DNA of 64,000 bases from Schaalia turicensis ACS-279-V-Col4 (GTDB lineage: Bacteria > Actinomycetota > Actinomycetes > Actinomycetales > Actinomycetaceae), in contig NZ_JH815210.1 of the NCBI RefSeq assembly GCF_000296505.1, forward strand, positions 1-64,000, given 5' to 3'. The notes below the pieces were generated by a model. It had not been told where the DNA came from. It saw only the letters and a list, made by a program, of their open reading frames with translations, and did not search any database. Position numbers and translations under genes: made by a program. Of the stretch, positions 15,492 to 24,375 are shown piece after piece; the stretch's first letter is position 1, and every line of letters begins with the position of its first letter.

Positions 15492-16247
15492 ATGACGACC
15501 GTTGGATGTGGAATCGATATTGGTGGATCTGGCGTGAAAGCAGCGCTGGTCGACCTGGAGACTGGTGAGTTCATCGGCGAACGTATTCGCATTGAAACGC
15601 CCAAGCCTGCAACCCCCGATGCAGTTGCTGATGTTTGTCGTCAGCTTCTTGAAGGTCTTGAGGTTGCCTCCGATATTCCTGTCGGAATTACCTTCCCAGC
15701 TCCAGTGATTCACGGCGTTATTCCTTTTATGGCGAATCTGGATGATTCGTGGGTTGGTGTGAATGTCATTGACCTGATGGAAAAGCACCTTGGTCGCAAG
15801 GTTGTTCCACTCAACGACGCTGATGCTGCTGGTCTGGCAGAGGTCGTTTACGGTGCTGCGAAGGATGTCCCGGGTCTGGTCATTGTCACGACGCTCGGTA
15901 CAGGAATCGGTTCGGCTCTGATCATGGACGGCAAGCTCGTCCCCAACTCTGAGCTCGGCCACCTTGAGATCGACGGCCACGACGCCGAGACCCGCGCCTC
16001 GTCCGGTCAGAAGACACTTCAGGATCTGTCGTGGAAGAAGTGGGCGAAGCGCCTTCAGAAGTACTACAGCCACGTTGAAATGTTGTTCAGCCCCGACCTG
16101 TTCGTGGTCGGCGGTGGCGTGTCGAAGAACCACGCGAAGTTCATGCCGTTGCTTGATCTGAAGACGAAGATGGTCCCGGCTGAGCTTCGTAATACCGCCG
16201 GCATCGTCGGTGCAGCGTGGTACGCGGCATCCTGGCCTTGTGAATAA
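15492..16247 (+). CDS. ppgK: Polyphosphate glucokinase (ROK family)
   Basis: Phosphorylates glucose to glucose-6-phosphate using polyphosphate (and often ATP), feeding glycolysis. The 251-aa sequence opens with the phosphate-binding motif GIDIGGSGVKAALVD and contains the second phosphate loop TTLGTGIGSALI and the catalytic NDADAAGLAE aspartate region. These match actinobacterial PpgK. ELGHLEIDGHDAE occupies the glucose-binding position. It lacks the zinc-binding cysteine cluster of classical ROK repressors, as PpgK does. ATG 15492 has GGAAGGG upstream with a slightly long spacing. It is convergent with acn, leaving 78 bp. Confidence 0.93.
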   Translation: MTTVGCGIDIGGSGVKAALVDLETGEFIGERIRIETPKPATPDAVADVCRQLLEGLEVASDIPVGITFPAPVIHGVIPFMANLDDSWVGVNVIDLMEKHLGRKVVPLNDADAAGLAEVVYGAAKDVPGLVIVTTLGTGIGSALIMDGKLVPNSELGHLEIDGHDAETRASSGQKTLQDLSWKKWAKRLQKYYSHVEMLFSPDLFVVGGGVSKNHAKFMPLLDLKTKMVPAELRNTAGIVGAAWYAASWPCE

Positions 16248-16325
16248 TTCACTCGCAAAATCTTGAAGGCGACTACCAACTTGGTAGCGCACCGTGCCTC
16301 CCCACTCGTCTTACCGCGCGCGTTT

Positions 16326-19016
16326 TTAGTCACGCTGAGCGAGGCCCCGCAAAACGTACTGCAGGATGCCACCGTGTCGATAGTAGTCAGCCTCACCGGG
16401 CGTATCGATACGCAGGCGCGCATCGAAGGTAACGGAGGTACCGTCTTCGCGTAGAGCCTCGACCGTCAGAGCCTGCGGGGTTATGCCCTCATTCAAAGCG
16501 GTGACACCGTGGATTGAGAAGACCTCATCACCGGTCAATCCCAGCGAGTCACGCGTCTGCCCTTCGGGGAACTGCAAGGGCAAGACACCCATGCCGATCA
16601 GGTTCGAGCGATGAATGCGTTCAAAGGATTCAGCAATCACGGCCTTCACGCCGAGCAAGGAGGTTCCCTTTGCTGCCCAGTCACGAGACGAACCGGAACC
16701 GTATTCCTTGCCACCGAGGACAACGAGGGGGGTGCCCTGGGCAAGATAGTCGACGCTGGCGTCATACACGGTTGAAACCGGTGCACCCGGGTGAGCAAAG
16801 TTCTTCGTGAAACCGCCTTCAACACCGGGAAGCATCTCGTTACGAATACGGATATTCGCGAACGTACCGCGGATCATGACCTCATGGTTGCCTCGGCGAG
16901 AACCGTAGGAGTTGAAGTCCTTGCGCTCGACTCCGTGGCTCATCAGGTACTGCCCCGCGGGGGTTTCCGGCTTGAAAGCGCCAGCCGGCGAAATGTGGTC
17001 GGTTGTCACCGAGTCGCCGAGCTTCAGCAGAACGCGAGCACCTTCGATATCCGAGACTGGAGCAGGCTCCAAGCCCATGCCCTCGAAATACGGGGGCTTA
17101 CGCACGTAGGTGGATTCTCCGTTCCATGCGAATACATGGCCTTCGGGGGTGTTCAGAGAGCGCCAGCGTTCATCGCCAGCGAAGACATCCGCGTAGCCGT
17201 TTTCGAACATGGAGCGGTCGATCGACGCGTCGGTTGTCTTCTGTACTTCATCGGCGTCCGGCCAGATATCACGCAGATACACTTCCGAACCATCTGCGGG
17301 GTCGATTCCCAGCGGATCATTCTCGAAGTCGAAGTCCATCGTGCCAGCCAACGCGTAGGCGATGACAAGTGGGGGGGACGCCAGGTAATTCATCTTCACG
17401 TCGGGGTTGATGCGACCTTCGAAGTTACGGTTGCCCGACAGAACCGACACGACAGCGAGGTCGTTGTCGTTCACCGCTACAGAAACCTCGGGAGTCAGCG
17501 GGCCAGAGTTACCGATACAGGTGGCGCACCCATAGCCAACCAGGTTGAAGCCCAGAGCATTGAGGTCGTCCCAGAGGCCTGCCTTCTCATAGTAGTCGGT
17601 GACAACCTTGGAACCGGGTGCCAGGGACGTCTTCACCCACGGCTTCGACGTCAGACCACGCTTCACAGCGTTACGTGCCAGCAGACCGGCCGCCAACATG
17701 ACCGATGGGTTCGACGTATTCGTGCACGAAGTGATCGACGCGATCACCACATCACCGTGGTTCAGGCGAGTCTTCGTCCCATCGGCCAGAATCAACTCAA
17801 CATCCTCACGCGGACCGTCCGGCGCATAGGTGCCGATCGTCTTCTCGAACATCTCCTTCGAGTCCGACAGCTCGATACGGTCCTGCGGGCGCTTCGGGCC
17901 TGCAATCGACGGAACAACCGTCGACAGGTCGAGTTCAAGGTATTCGGAATAGCGGGCTTCGCGTGAAGGATCGTGCCAGAGACCCTGCTTCTTCGCGTAT
18001 GCCTCAACGAGGGCAATCGATTCTTCGCTCCGACCCGTCAGGCGCAGGTAGTCAAGCGTGACCTCGTCGATTGGGAAGATGGCGGCGGTGGAGCCGAACT
18101 CCGGCGACATGTTGCCGATCGTTGCGCGGTTCGCGAGCGGAACTGCGCCCACGCCACTGCCGTAGAACTCAACGAACTTGCCGACGACTCCGTGTGCGCG
18201 CAGCATCTGCGTAATCGTGAGCACGACGTCGGTGGCGGTTGTGCCAGCGGGGATTTTACCCTTCAGCTTGAAGCCAACAACGCGCGGGATCAGCATCGAA
18301 ACGGGCTGGCCAAGCATGGCAGCTTCGGCTTCAATACCACCGACGCCCCAGCCGAGCACACCGAGACCGTTGACCATCGTGGTGTGCGAGTCAGTGCCGA
18401 CGCAAGTGTCGGGGTAGGCCATCTTCGAACCGTCGGCTTCATCCTTGACGAAAACCGTGCGGGCGAGGTGCTCGATGTTGACCTGGTGAACGATGCCGGT
18501 TGACGGAGGAACAACACGGAAGTTGTCAAATGCCCCTTGACCCCAGCGGAGGAACTGGTAGCGCTCCTGGTTGCGTTCGTATTCACGTTCAACATTGCGT
18601 TCGAATGCGATCGAGGTGCCGGCAACGTCAATCTGAACGGAGTGGTCGATGACCATTTCAGCGGGGGCCAGTGGGTTAATCAGAGTCGGGTCGCCACCGA
18701 GGTCAGCAACTGCTTCACGCATCGTTGCGAGGTCCACGATGCAGGGAACGCCGGTGAAATCCTGCATGATGACGCGCGCAGGGGTGAACTGGATTTCGGT
18801 GTCAGGCTCGCCATCCGGATCCCACGATGCAAGCGCTTTGATGTGCTCAGCGGTGATGTTTGCTCCGTCTTCGGTGCGCAACAGGTTTTCCGCAAGAACC
18901 TTCAGTGAGTACGGAAGCTTGTCGAGGCCATCGACCGCGTCAAGCGAGTAAATCGTGTAGTCCTGAGAATCAACGCTCAGGGTGGTTTGTGCTCCGAATG
19001 AGTTCACGGATGCCAT
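16326..19016 (-). CDS. acn: Aconitate hydratase (aconitase A)
   Basis: Interconverts citrate and isocitrate in the TCA cycle with a [4Fe-4S] cluster. The 896 aa match the AcnA/IRP1 type. Cluster cysteines are visible in [11 protein letters not shown] and in the CxxC of [14 protein letters not shown]. Substrate motifs [15 protein letters not shown] and the C-terminal swivel domain ([15 protein letters not shown]) are intact. I chose ATG 19016 because GGAGGAGAGG precedes it at good spacing. A perfect palindrome 35-50 bp upstream may be a repressor site. The gene is monocistronic, convergent with ppgK. Confidence 0.97.
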   Translation of the reverse strand: MASVNSFGAQTTLSVDSQDYTIYSLDAVDGLDKLPYSLKVLAENLLRTEDGANITAEHIKALASWDPDGEPDTEIQFTPARVIMQDFTGVPCIVDLATMREAVADLGGDPTLINPLAPAEMVIDHSVQIDVAGTSIAFERNVEREYERNQERYQFLRWGQGAFDNFRVVPPSTGIVHQVNIEHLARTVFVKDEADGSKMAYPDTCVGTDSHTTMVNGLGVLGWGVGGIEAEAAMLGQPVSMLIPRVVGFKLKGKIPAGTTATDVVLTITQMLRAHGVVGKFVEFYGSGVGAVPLANRATIGNMSPEFGSTAAIFPIDEVTLDYLRLTGRSEESIALVEAYAKKQGLWHDPSREARYSEYLELDLSTVVPSIAGPKRPQDRIELSDSKEMFEKTIGTYAPDGPREDVELILADGTKTRLNHGDVVIASITSCTNTSNPSVMLAAGLLARNAVKRGLTSKPWVKTSLAPGSKVVTDYYEKAGLWDDLNALGFNLVGYGCATCIGNSGPLTPEVSVAVNDNDLAVVSVLSGNRNFEGRINPDVKMNYLASPPLVIAYALAGTMDFDFENDPLGIDPADGSEVYLRDIWPDADEVQKTTDASIDRSMFENGYADVFAGDERWRSLNTPEGHVFAWNGESTYVRKPPYFEGMGLEPAPVSDIEGARVLLKLGDSVTTDHISPAGAFKPETPAGQYLMSHGVERKDFNSYGSRRGNHEVMIRGTFANIRIRNEMLPGVEGGFTKNFAHPGAPVSTVYDASVDYLAQGTPLVVLGGKEYGSGSSRDWAAKGTSLLGVKAVIAESFERIHRSNLIGMGVLPLQFPEGQTRDSLGLTGDEVFSIHGVTALNEGITPQALTVEALREDGTSVTFDARLRIDTPGEADYYRHGGILQYVLRGLAQRD

Positions 19017-19050
19017 GACCTCTCCTCCACTGTTGCGCACACACTTAAGT

Positions 19051-19066
19051 ATCTTGATATCAAGAT
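19051..19066. promoter_or_regulatory. Perfect 16-bp palindrome in the aconitase promoter region
   Basis: ATCTTGAT followed directly by ATCAAGAT, 35 bp upstream of the acn start codon. Uninterrupted CTTGA/TCAAG palindromes of this kind are typical operators of small dimeric regulators, for example of the MarR family. The position overlaps the likely core promoter of acn, so repression is the simplest reading. The regulator is not in this window. Confidence 0.5.
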
Positions 19067-19278
19067 TACTTGCTGACGTGGTGTCCGCAAGTAGAAATAG
19101 GACAGATTCGTTGAATTCAGACTTTTCGGTGAATTCTCGGCTTCCCTCAGGTGGTGCAGGAGGCCCTCACACAACACTCGCCTCAGAAATCAACAACATT
19201 GGTGTACTAAAAACCCGCGGATGTTGGTTCTCAGTGAACAAAAAGACACAAAAGATGCCAGCAATTCATGCGAGCCAA

Positions 19279-19403
19279 TCATTTTTCCATCCGCACCATG
19301 TCTACCACCGGTCAGACGTGAAACCGCATTGATGAAAGGTTGAGATGAGCGCATAGCCCATGCGCTCGTAGAAACGAAACGATGACTCGCCCAGATGAGG
19401 ATC
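19279..19403 (-). pseudogene. C-terminal remnant of a GNAT acetyltransferase (frameshifted)
   Basis: Starting 3 bp after the MFS transporter stop codon, the minus strand reads DPHLGESSFRFYERMGYALI and then STFHQCGFTSDRW before an in-frame stop. Skipping one base lets the frame continue as DMVRMEK and stop. This is the C-terminal acetyl-CoA-binding and beta-strand end of a phosphinothricin/YncA-type N-acetyltransferase (N/S-x-FYExxGY, then GFxxDRWxDMVxME). No N-terminal part, start or ribosome binding site is present. It is a decayed fragment, truncated at its 5' side and carrying a one-base deletion. Confidence 0.6.
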
Positions 19404-19406
19404 GCG

Positions 19407-20633
19407 CTAGGCAGTATCCTCGTCCGCATGCGTAGCGCTGATCCACAATAGCAGGCGGTGGCTAGCGGCCATCGCGAACAGCAAAAGCATGAGGTAGTAA
19501 GGGAATAACGCGACAGAAAAATGGTTCGCAATCAACCCAAAAAACGGTGGCATGGCGAGGGTGCCCGCATAGGCGGTTGCCATCTGGACGCCGATAATCG
19601 CCTGCGATTTGTCCGCTCCGAAGCGCGCAGGTGTTGCGTGGATGATGCTCGGATACACCGGAGCACACCCCAAGCCAATCACCACAAGCCCCATCAACGC
19701 GATGATGTTATGGCCTGGGATCACCGTGGTGGCGATACCGATGACAATCAAGGCTTCACCACCAATAATCATCTGATCGTCGCTGAATCGAATGGTCAGG
19801 AAACCACTGAGTGCCCGCCCCACCGTAAGACCAACGAAGAATGCCGCTGCGTACGAAGCGGCGTCTTCAGCAGATACTCCGCGGTGAAGGTTCAGGTAGC
19901 TGGCAGCCCAGAGTCCAGCTGTAGCTTCGATCGCGCAGTAGCAGAAGAATGTGAGCATAACTGCTTTTGCACCACGGATGCGAAGAATCTGCGCCAGGGT
20001 CAAAGGGGTACGAGGCCGCGCTTGACGATCATCAGCATCCGCCTGATGTGTGGGCGCGGAGTTGGCGTCACTCACACCGGTATTGACAGGTGTTTTCTTC
20101 CATAGGGGAAGACTGATAAAGAGCAACGTCGCCAACCCGATTTGCATCAGGCCAATGATTCGATAGCCACCAGCCCAACCAACATGCCCGGTGAGCGCGT
20201 ACCCCATGATGTACGGGCCAAGGCTGGCGCCCACGCCCCACATGCAGTGCAACCAGCTCATATGTCGCGACTTGTAATGAAGAGCGACGAAATTGTTCAG
20301 CGACGCATCAACACTACCCGCGCCCAAACCGTAAGGAATCGCCCAAAGACAAAGCTCAAGGAATGACGTTGAGAAGGAGAAGCCGAGAAGGGCTACAGCG
20401 GTCATCGCGACGCTCGTTGCTGTCACCTTGCCGGTACCAAAACGCAGGGTCAGGCGGTCGGAGTTCAGGGAGGAGACGATGGTACCCGCTGCAATCAGCA
20501 TTGAAATGATGCCTGCGTAGGAAACAGGGACATCGATCTGCGGATAGATCGACGGCCACGCCGCACCTAACAGTGAGTCTGGCAGACCCAAGCTGATGAA
20601 GGCGACGTAAATGACGGCAAGCAAGAGTTGCAT
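19407..20633 (-). CDS. MFS transporter, fucose-permease-like
   Basis: A 408-aa integral membrane protein with 12 predicted helices in two halves separated by a hydrophilic loop (about residues 185-215), as in the major facilitator superfamily. DRLTLRFGTGKVT at the TM2-TM3 loop is a variant of the MFS signature. The overall pattern, including VDASLNNFVALHY and GLGCAPVYPSIIH, recalls the fucose/FHS-type branch, but the substrate is unknown. ATG 20633 has GGAG 4 nt upstream. The last codons touch an acetyltransferase remnant. Upstream, between 20.6 and 21.2 kb, no intact gene is seen. Confidence 0.75.
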   Translation of the reverse strand: MQLLLAVIYVAFISLGLPDSLLGAAWPSIYPQIDVPVSYAGIISMLIAAGTIVSSLNSDRLTLRFGTGKVTATSVAMTAVALLGFSFSTSFLELCLWAIPYGLGAGSVDASLNNFVALHYKSRHMSWLHCMWGVGASLGPYIMGYALTGHVGWAGGYRIIGLMQIGLATLLFISLPLWKKTPVNTGVSDANSAPTHQADADDRQARPRTPLTLAQILRIRGAKAVMLTFFCYCAIEATAGLWAASYLNLHRGVSAEDAASYAAAFFVGLTVGRALSGFLTIRFSDDQMIIGGEALIVIGIATTVIPGHNIIALMGLVVIGLGCAPVYPSIIHATPARFGADKSQAIIGVQMATAYAGTLAMPPFFGLIANHFSVALFPYYLMLLLFAMAASHRLLLWISATHADEDTA

Positions 20634-21202
20634 GAAGCTCCATGTATCGATTGACAGGTGCGTGAAGCTCTAGTGTATGCATCCAACGCCTGGACGAGTG
20701 ACTGGTCGCAGTGTAAAAAACTGGGGTCTATGTTCGGCACGCAGAAGATGATTCGTCATCCAACGAGCCCTAAAAATGAGTTCCATCTGCTCGACATTTC
20801 CACGCCTACTTCTCCCCCATTCCCCACCGCTACAGTGGCGCCAAAATGCAAAGTGAGCAGATTCAGCTACCAGAAGAGACAAAACCAACCCGCGACGACG
20901 ATCAGCGAAACGATGCCAGTACCTAAGATACGAAGGTCAATCTGGAGGAAGAACCGACAGCGTCAATTCACGCGTTGAAGCAAAGCAACTGTCTCTAGGT
21001 GTATCACGACTACCCTGATGATAACCCTGCATCAAGAACTTAGTCTTAACACTCGTTGCAGAGTGGAAGCTGGCAAAAGGAATGTTGTAGATGGTGCAAG
21101 TCAAAGGTCGTTGCAAACAGAATCTTTTATCATTTAAGTGACTTTAAATACTCTTTTGGCTTGGCATAATGCGCTTACTTTCCCGGGCTTTATCGTTCGT
21201 CG
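20634..21202. other. Gene-poor, apparently decayed stretch next to the AT-rich island
   Basis: About 570 bp with no convincing intact gene. On the minus strand short protein-like pieces are broken by stops, for example a hydrophobic segment LRILGTGIVSLIVVAGW near 20.9 kb. At 21130-21171 there is a short AT-rich frame ending AKPKEYLKSLK. Base composition drops sharply at about 21.1 kb, which marks the left edge of the imported island. I read this as accumulated gene debris. Confidence 0.45.
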
Positions 21203-21346
21203 TTATCTTTCTAATAATCCAACAATCAAAACCTGAATTACCTTTGGATAAGAATCAAAAAAATATCTCGGATTTATAAACGCCAAAGCAGCCGCCGCAC
21301 GGTTAAAGATTACAGCTATTGCAGTTCCGCCCATAGCGGCTCGCAT
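21203..21346 (-). CDS. Small hydrophobic protein, probably a truncated membrane protein
   Basis: A 47-aa frame begins at ATG 21346, preceded by GGGG at 5 nt and lying 36 bp after the stop of the neighbouring membrane-protein gene. It reads MRAAMGGTAIAVIFNRA and includes FINPRYFFDSYPK. It ends soon after a second hydrophobic stretch, where a larger membrane protein would be expected to go on. AT-rich, Firmicute-like codon use matches the two genes upstream. It may be the N-terminal remnant of a third gene of the imported operon. No family assigned. Confidence 0.4.
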   Translation of the reverse strand: MRAAMGGTAIAVIFNRAAAALAFINPRYFFDSYPKVIQVLIVGLLER

Positions 21347-21382
21347 GACATCCCCGTAAATCACCCTCACAATGGTTGTTGG

Positions 21383-21862
21383 TCAAAATAGAGTCAGTAA
21401 ATATCCGTCAAGCATCGCAACAAAAAAATACAGAACCAGCGCTCTTAAAAAAGCTTCAATGTGCTTTTTAGGATTTTGGTAGAGTTCCTTTTGCGGTATT
21501 TTTGATAGCCTTATCCGTTTTATATTTCTCCACCATAATAGATCAATAACAATAAGGTCAAAAACATTTAACGTTTCGCCTAAAATCAGCAAACGAATAA
21601 AGTTATGCATAAAGTTTGCTTGACGAATGATGATTCCTAACAATAAAAATAAGATAGTAAATAGTAAAAAATTTGCGATCCATGCAGCAAATCTGTCTGT
21701 TTCCTTATATTTCCCCTGATACTCTTCAATCTCTTTGATTTGCTTCTGAACTTCATCAGGATAGGACATGTAATTTCTTAAATTTTTCTCATCCGTGCCG
21801 GTACCCAAAAAACAGAGCGCAAAAAATGCAGAGCATAAAATGACGGTTTCAATTAAAAGCAC
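21383..21862 (-). CDS. Small polytopic membrane protein of the AT-rich island
   Basis: A 159-aa protein with four likely membrane segments: an N-terminal helix (LLIETVILCSAFFALCFLG), a pair at about residues 65-80 and 90-110, and a C-terminal helix. A charged segment KNLRNYMSYPDEVQKQIKE lies between the first two. It resembles Firmicute proteins often labelled ABC transporter permease, but no ATPase or permease signature is visible, so I leave the function open. The codon use is strongly A/T-biased, unlike flanking genes. It follows the alpha/beta hydrolase by 33 bp on the same strand, presumably as one operon. Confidence 0.6.
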   Translation of the reverse strand: MLLIETVILCSAFFALCFLGTGTDEKNLRNYMSYPDEVQKQIKEIEEYQGKYKETDRFAAWIANFLLFTILFLLLGIIIRQANFMHNFIRLLILGETLNVFDLIVIDLLWWRNIKRIRLSKIPQKELYQNPKKHIEAFLRALVLYFFVAMLDGYLLTLF

Positions 21863-21895
21863 GGATTTTCAAATCCCTTCTTCTCCGTCCTTAGA

Positions 21896-22834
21896 TTAAG
21901 ATTTCAATAATTCAATAATTTGTTCCTGCGCCTCTCTGCCTTCTCTAAAAAACCTTGCCATAGGATAACAGTGACACATCCCTTTACCTACAATGATTTC
22001 ATATGGGACACGGTATTTTTCCATTGCTTTTTTAAACTCTTCCGCAAAGGCGTAGAGGCATTCATTTTCGCCGTAATAAAAATATGTTTTCGGAAAGTCG
22101 GTAAAATCTCCTACCGTTCCATCTAACATATATTCCGGTAAATCTTCATCTCCATTTAAAATTTCTCTTGCAGTTTTAATATATGTAGGTTCAATCATTA
22201 TGTCTTCATGGTTAAGTTCATTTAATCTCTCCCATATTCCCTTATTTTTGTCAAGACTTACATCGGGAATTCCGCCCGGAGAAACTGAAATAATTTTACC
22301 AGGCATTTTAAGGGGTCTGCCTAAAGCATTATTATAGAGAAATATTCCAATAGATAGGCAGGCACCTGACGAAAATCCAAGCACGCTAATATTTTCCGCC
22401 TTATAAGTTTCTGTCATTAACCTATAGGTTTCAAAACAAACTTCATAGGTTTTATCCACCTTTATATCCTCTGAACAAAGAGGATAAAATAAAAACCAAA
22501 CATCTTTACCGGTTTTTTTCATTATTCTTTCAGACAAAGTAAAATCCAATTTGTTTGGTTGTGTAATCATTCCTCCGCCGAAGAGATAGAGAACCGCCCC
22601 ATGAGAAGAACTCTTATTTTTTTGATATGAAATCAGACTATATCCCATGACATCTCTGTCGTAAAGATAATAATTTTTTCTCTTTGCCCTCTTCATTGCC
22701 TTATCTAAATCAAATACTTCTTTTGCATTTTCTCCCTTTGCATACTCAAGCATCTCGTCTTTGTTCTTTAAAAACATTTTTTTGACATTTAATAGTCTCA
22801 CTATTCCTGATGCAATTTTATAATTTAAACTCAT
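21896..22834 (-). CDS. Alpha/beta hydrolase, hormone-sensitive-lipase-like
   Basis: A 312-aa cytoplasmic esterase/lipase-type enzyme. The nucleophile elbow GFSSG places the catalytic serine at about residue 155. The oxyanion loop is YLFGGGM at about 83-89, an HGGG-like motif with His replaced by Phe. The catalytic His is probable in GKGMCHCYPM, and an acidic residue lies in YYGENECLY. No signal peptide is seen. The substrate is unknown. ATG 22834 has an excellent AAAGGAG site. The gene is very AT-rich with AAA/TTA/ATA codons, so it was almost certainly acquired horizontally from a low-G+C donor such as a Clostridium-like Firmicute. Confidence 0.8.
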   Translation of the reverse strand: MSLNYKIASGIVRLLNVKKMFLKNKDEMLEYAKGENAKEVFDLDKAMKRAKRKNYYLYDRDVMGYSLISYQKNKSSSHGAVLYLFGGGMITQPNKLDFTLSERIMKKTGKDVWFLFYPLCSEDIKVDKTYEVCFETYRLMTETYKAENISVLGFSSGACLSIGIFLYNNALGRPLKMPGKIISVSPGGIPDVSLDKNKGIWERLNELNHEDIMIEPTYIKTAREILNGDEDLPEYMLDGTVGDFTDFPKTYFYYGENECLYAFAEEFKKAMEKYRVPYEIIVGKGMCHCYPMARFFREGREAQEQIIELLKS

Positions 22835-22862
22835 TTTATTTACTCCTTTAAGTATGAAGAAT

Positions 22863-22992
22863 TTACAGTTTTGCTAAACGCAGACGCAAGATCATTGTTT
22901 TCCCCCGATCGACATTCTTCATTGAAAGTCGGCTGATGAAGTTCTGGAGCAGTTCTTCGAAATCCCTTGATTTCAAGCCTTTTCTATACTGT
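22863..22992 (-). pseudogene. Possible 3' fragment of an unrecognised gene
   Basis: On the minus strand a frame of about 43 codons reads GLKSRDFEELLQNFISRLSM, continues with KNVDRGKTMILRLRLAKL and stops at 22863-22865. It looks protein-like but has no start or ribosome binding site and runs into the end of the RNA methyltransferase gene. Its composition is intermediate between the island and the chromosome. It may be a C-terminal remnant at the right boundary of the inserted DNA. No family recognised. Confidence 0.3.
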
Positions 22993-24306
22993 TTAGTCCT
23001 TAACCCTTGACATCAAACAGATAGTCTCAACGTGATGCGTATGCGGGAATAAATCCCACGCATTGAGGCTAGCCAATTCATACCCCGATTCGGTGAGCAG
23101 GCGCATGTCACGGGCACCGGCAGCAGGATCACATGAAACCAGGACAATCTTCGATGCACCACACTGAGCAATAGCCTCAGTCACCTCACGACCTGCACCC
23201 GCGCGCGGAGGATCAAGAACAATGACGTCCGGGCGTCCTTCTAGCTCCGCTGCAAGTTCACGGACACCTTCAGTGTCGACATTCCCAACATAGGGTTCAA
23301 CCCAGTCAAAGGGCGCGCAGTTCTCCCCTGCGTCCTCGACCGCGCCCGCAGAACCTTCCAAGGTGACAACGTGACCGCGTGCACCAACAGCCTTTGCCAT
23401 CGGAACACTGAACAGGCCAGCACCCGAATACAGCTCCATCACCCGGTCGCCTTCAGACAGACAAGCAACACCCATGACTGCGTTTGCAAGAACTTCAGCG
23501 CCCATGACATGCGTCTGCCAGAAGCCCCCAACACGAACGCGGTACTCCAGTTGCTCACCGTTCACCGTGACATGCCAAGGCAATCGCGTTTCCGTGAACT
23601 TTTCACCCAACGAGTTGAATGTTCCGCGAGGAGTCACGACGACCGGAGAGCCACCGTCAGGCGCGACAACGCGCACACGGTCAGCAGGCTCAAAGAAGGG
23701 AGCCCATTCAGAGTTCGCACCCCACAGGCCCAATCGTTCAATCGGCTCTGAAGCCAATGGCATCAAATCTAGAGCAATGACATCTTTGCCACGATAGGTG
23801 TGCATACCGGCCAAGCCAGCGCGATCAATGACGACCTCGATGCGCGTCCGACGGTGCAATAAAGTCTGGTCGGCCTCGTCCCCAGGAGCTGGGCGCACTG
23901 TAACACCCCCCAGATCCTCAACGCGGGCAGACAGAGCCTCACCCCCAACGCGACGAAGCTGGCCACGCAGAACCGTCTCTTTCCACACACGCTGAGCCGC
24001 GGGCGCCACATGAGCAAGCTCGCCACCGCCGACACCACCGGGGCCAGCCTGTGGCCACACGGACGGCACACGATCGGCAGATGCCTCAAGAATCTCTACA
24101 GCGTCAGCCCACGCAAGGTTCTTCTGCACCGCCGTCACGCGTGCCTTCACCTTTTCGCCGGGCAATGTGTGACGGACAAACACCACGCGCCCGGAAACGT
24201 CGCGGGCAACACACGCGCCACCGTGAGCCGGCTCGCCAACACGCAACTCAATAATCTCTTCGTTGCGTGGAGTGACAGTGCGGTGACGATAACGGCGCTT
24301 ATTCAT
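22993..24306 (-). CDS. TRAM-domain class I SAM-dependent RNA methyltransferase (TrmA/RlmD family)
   Basis: A 437-aa homologue of the RNA uracil-5-methyltransferases (RlmC/RlmD/TrmA), likely acting on rRNA or tRNA. Residues about 15-70 form a TRAM RNA-binding domain (GGACVARDVSGRVVFVRHTLPGE). The SAM motif is ELYSGAGLFSVPMA, followed by DPPRAGAG and the catalytic-cysteine motif LVSCDPAAGARD, ending with HHVETICL. The cysteines that ligate a [4Fe-4S] cluster in RlmD are missing: the region reads WPQAGPGGVGGGELAHV. ATG 24306 has AAAGG at 6 nt. Gene order with the APC permease and ceoBC equals Rv2689c-Rv2692 of M. tuberculosis. Confidence 0.88.
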   Translation of the reverse strand: MNKRRYRHRTVTPRNEEIIELRVGEPAHGGACVARDVSGRVVFVRHTLPGEKVKARVTAVQKNLAWADAVEILEASADRVPSVWPQAGPGGVGGGELAHVAPAAQRVWKETVLRGQLRRVGGEALSARVEDLGGVTVRPAPGDEADQTLLHRRTRIEVVIDRAGLAGMHTYRGKDVIALDLMPLASEPIERLGLWGANSEWAPFFEPADRVRVVAPDGGSPVVVTPRGTFNSLGEKFTETRLPWHVTVNGEQLEYRVRVGGFWQTHVMGAEVLANAVMGVACLSEGDRVMELYSGAGLFSVPMAKAVGARGHVVTLEGSAGAVEDAGENCAPFDWVEPYVGNVDTEGVRELAAELEGRPDVIVLDPPRAGAGREVTEAIAQCGASKIVLVSCDPAAGARDMRLLTESGYELASLNAWDLFPHTHHVETICLMSRVKD

Positions 24307-24375
24307 ATGAAGCCTTTGATAATCCCCGATGGTGGCAAAGCCTCACGGGAGCGAGTTGGATGTGAAGAAACGATT

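Noticed and set aside
16791..17966. A 391-codon plus-strand frame opposite aconitase
   Set aside because: Antisense shadow of acn; composition follows from the G+C-rich codons of the real gene.
20658..20978. A 106-codon plus-strand frame in the gene-poor region
   Set aside because: No ribosome binding site, no recognisable domain and low-complexity composition; the minus strand shows more protein-like, but broken, pieces.
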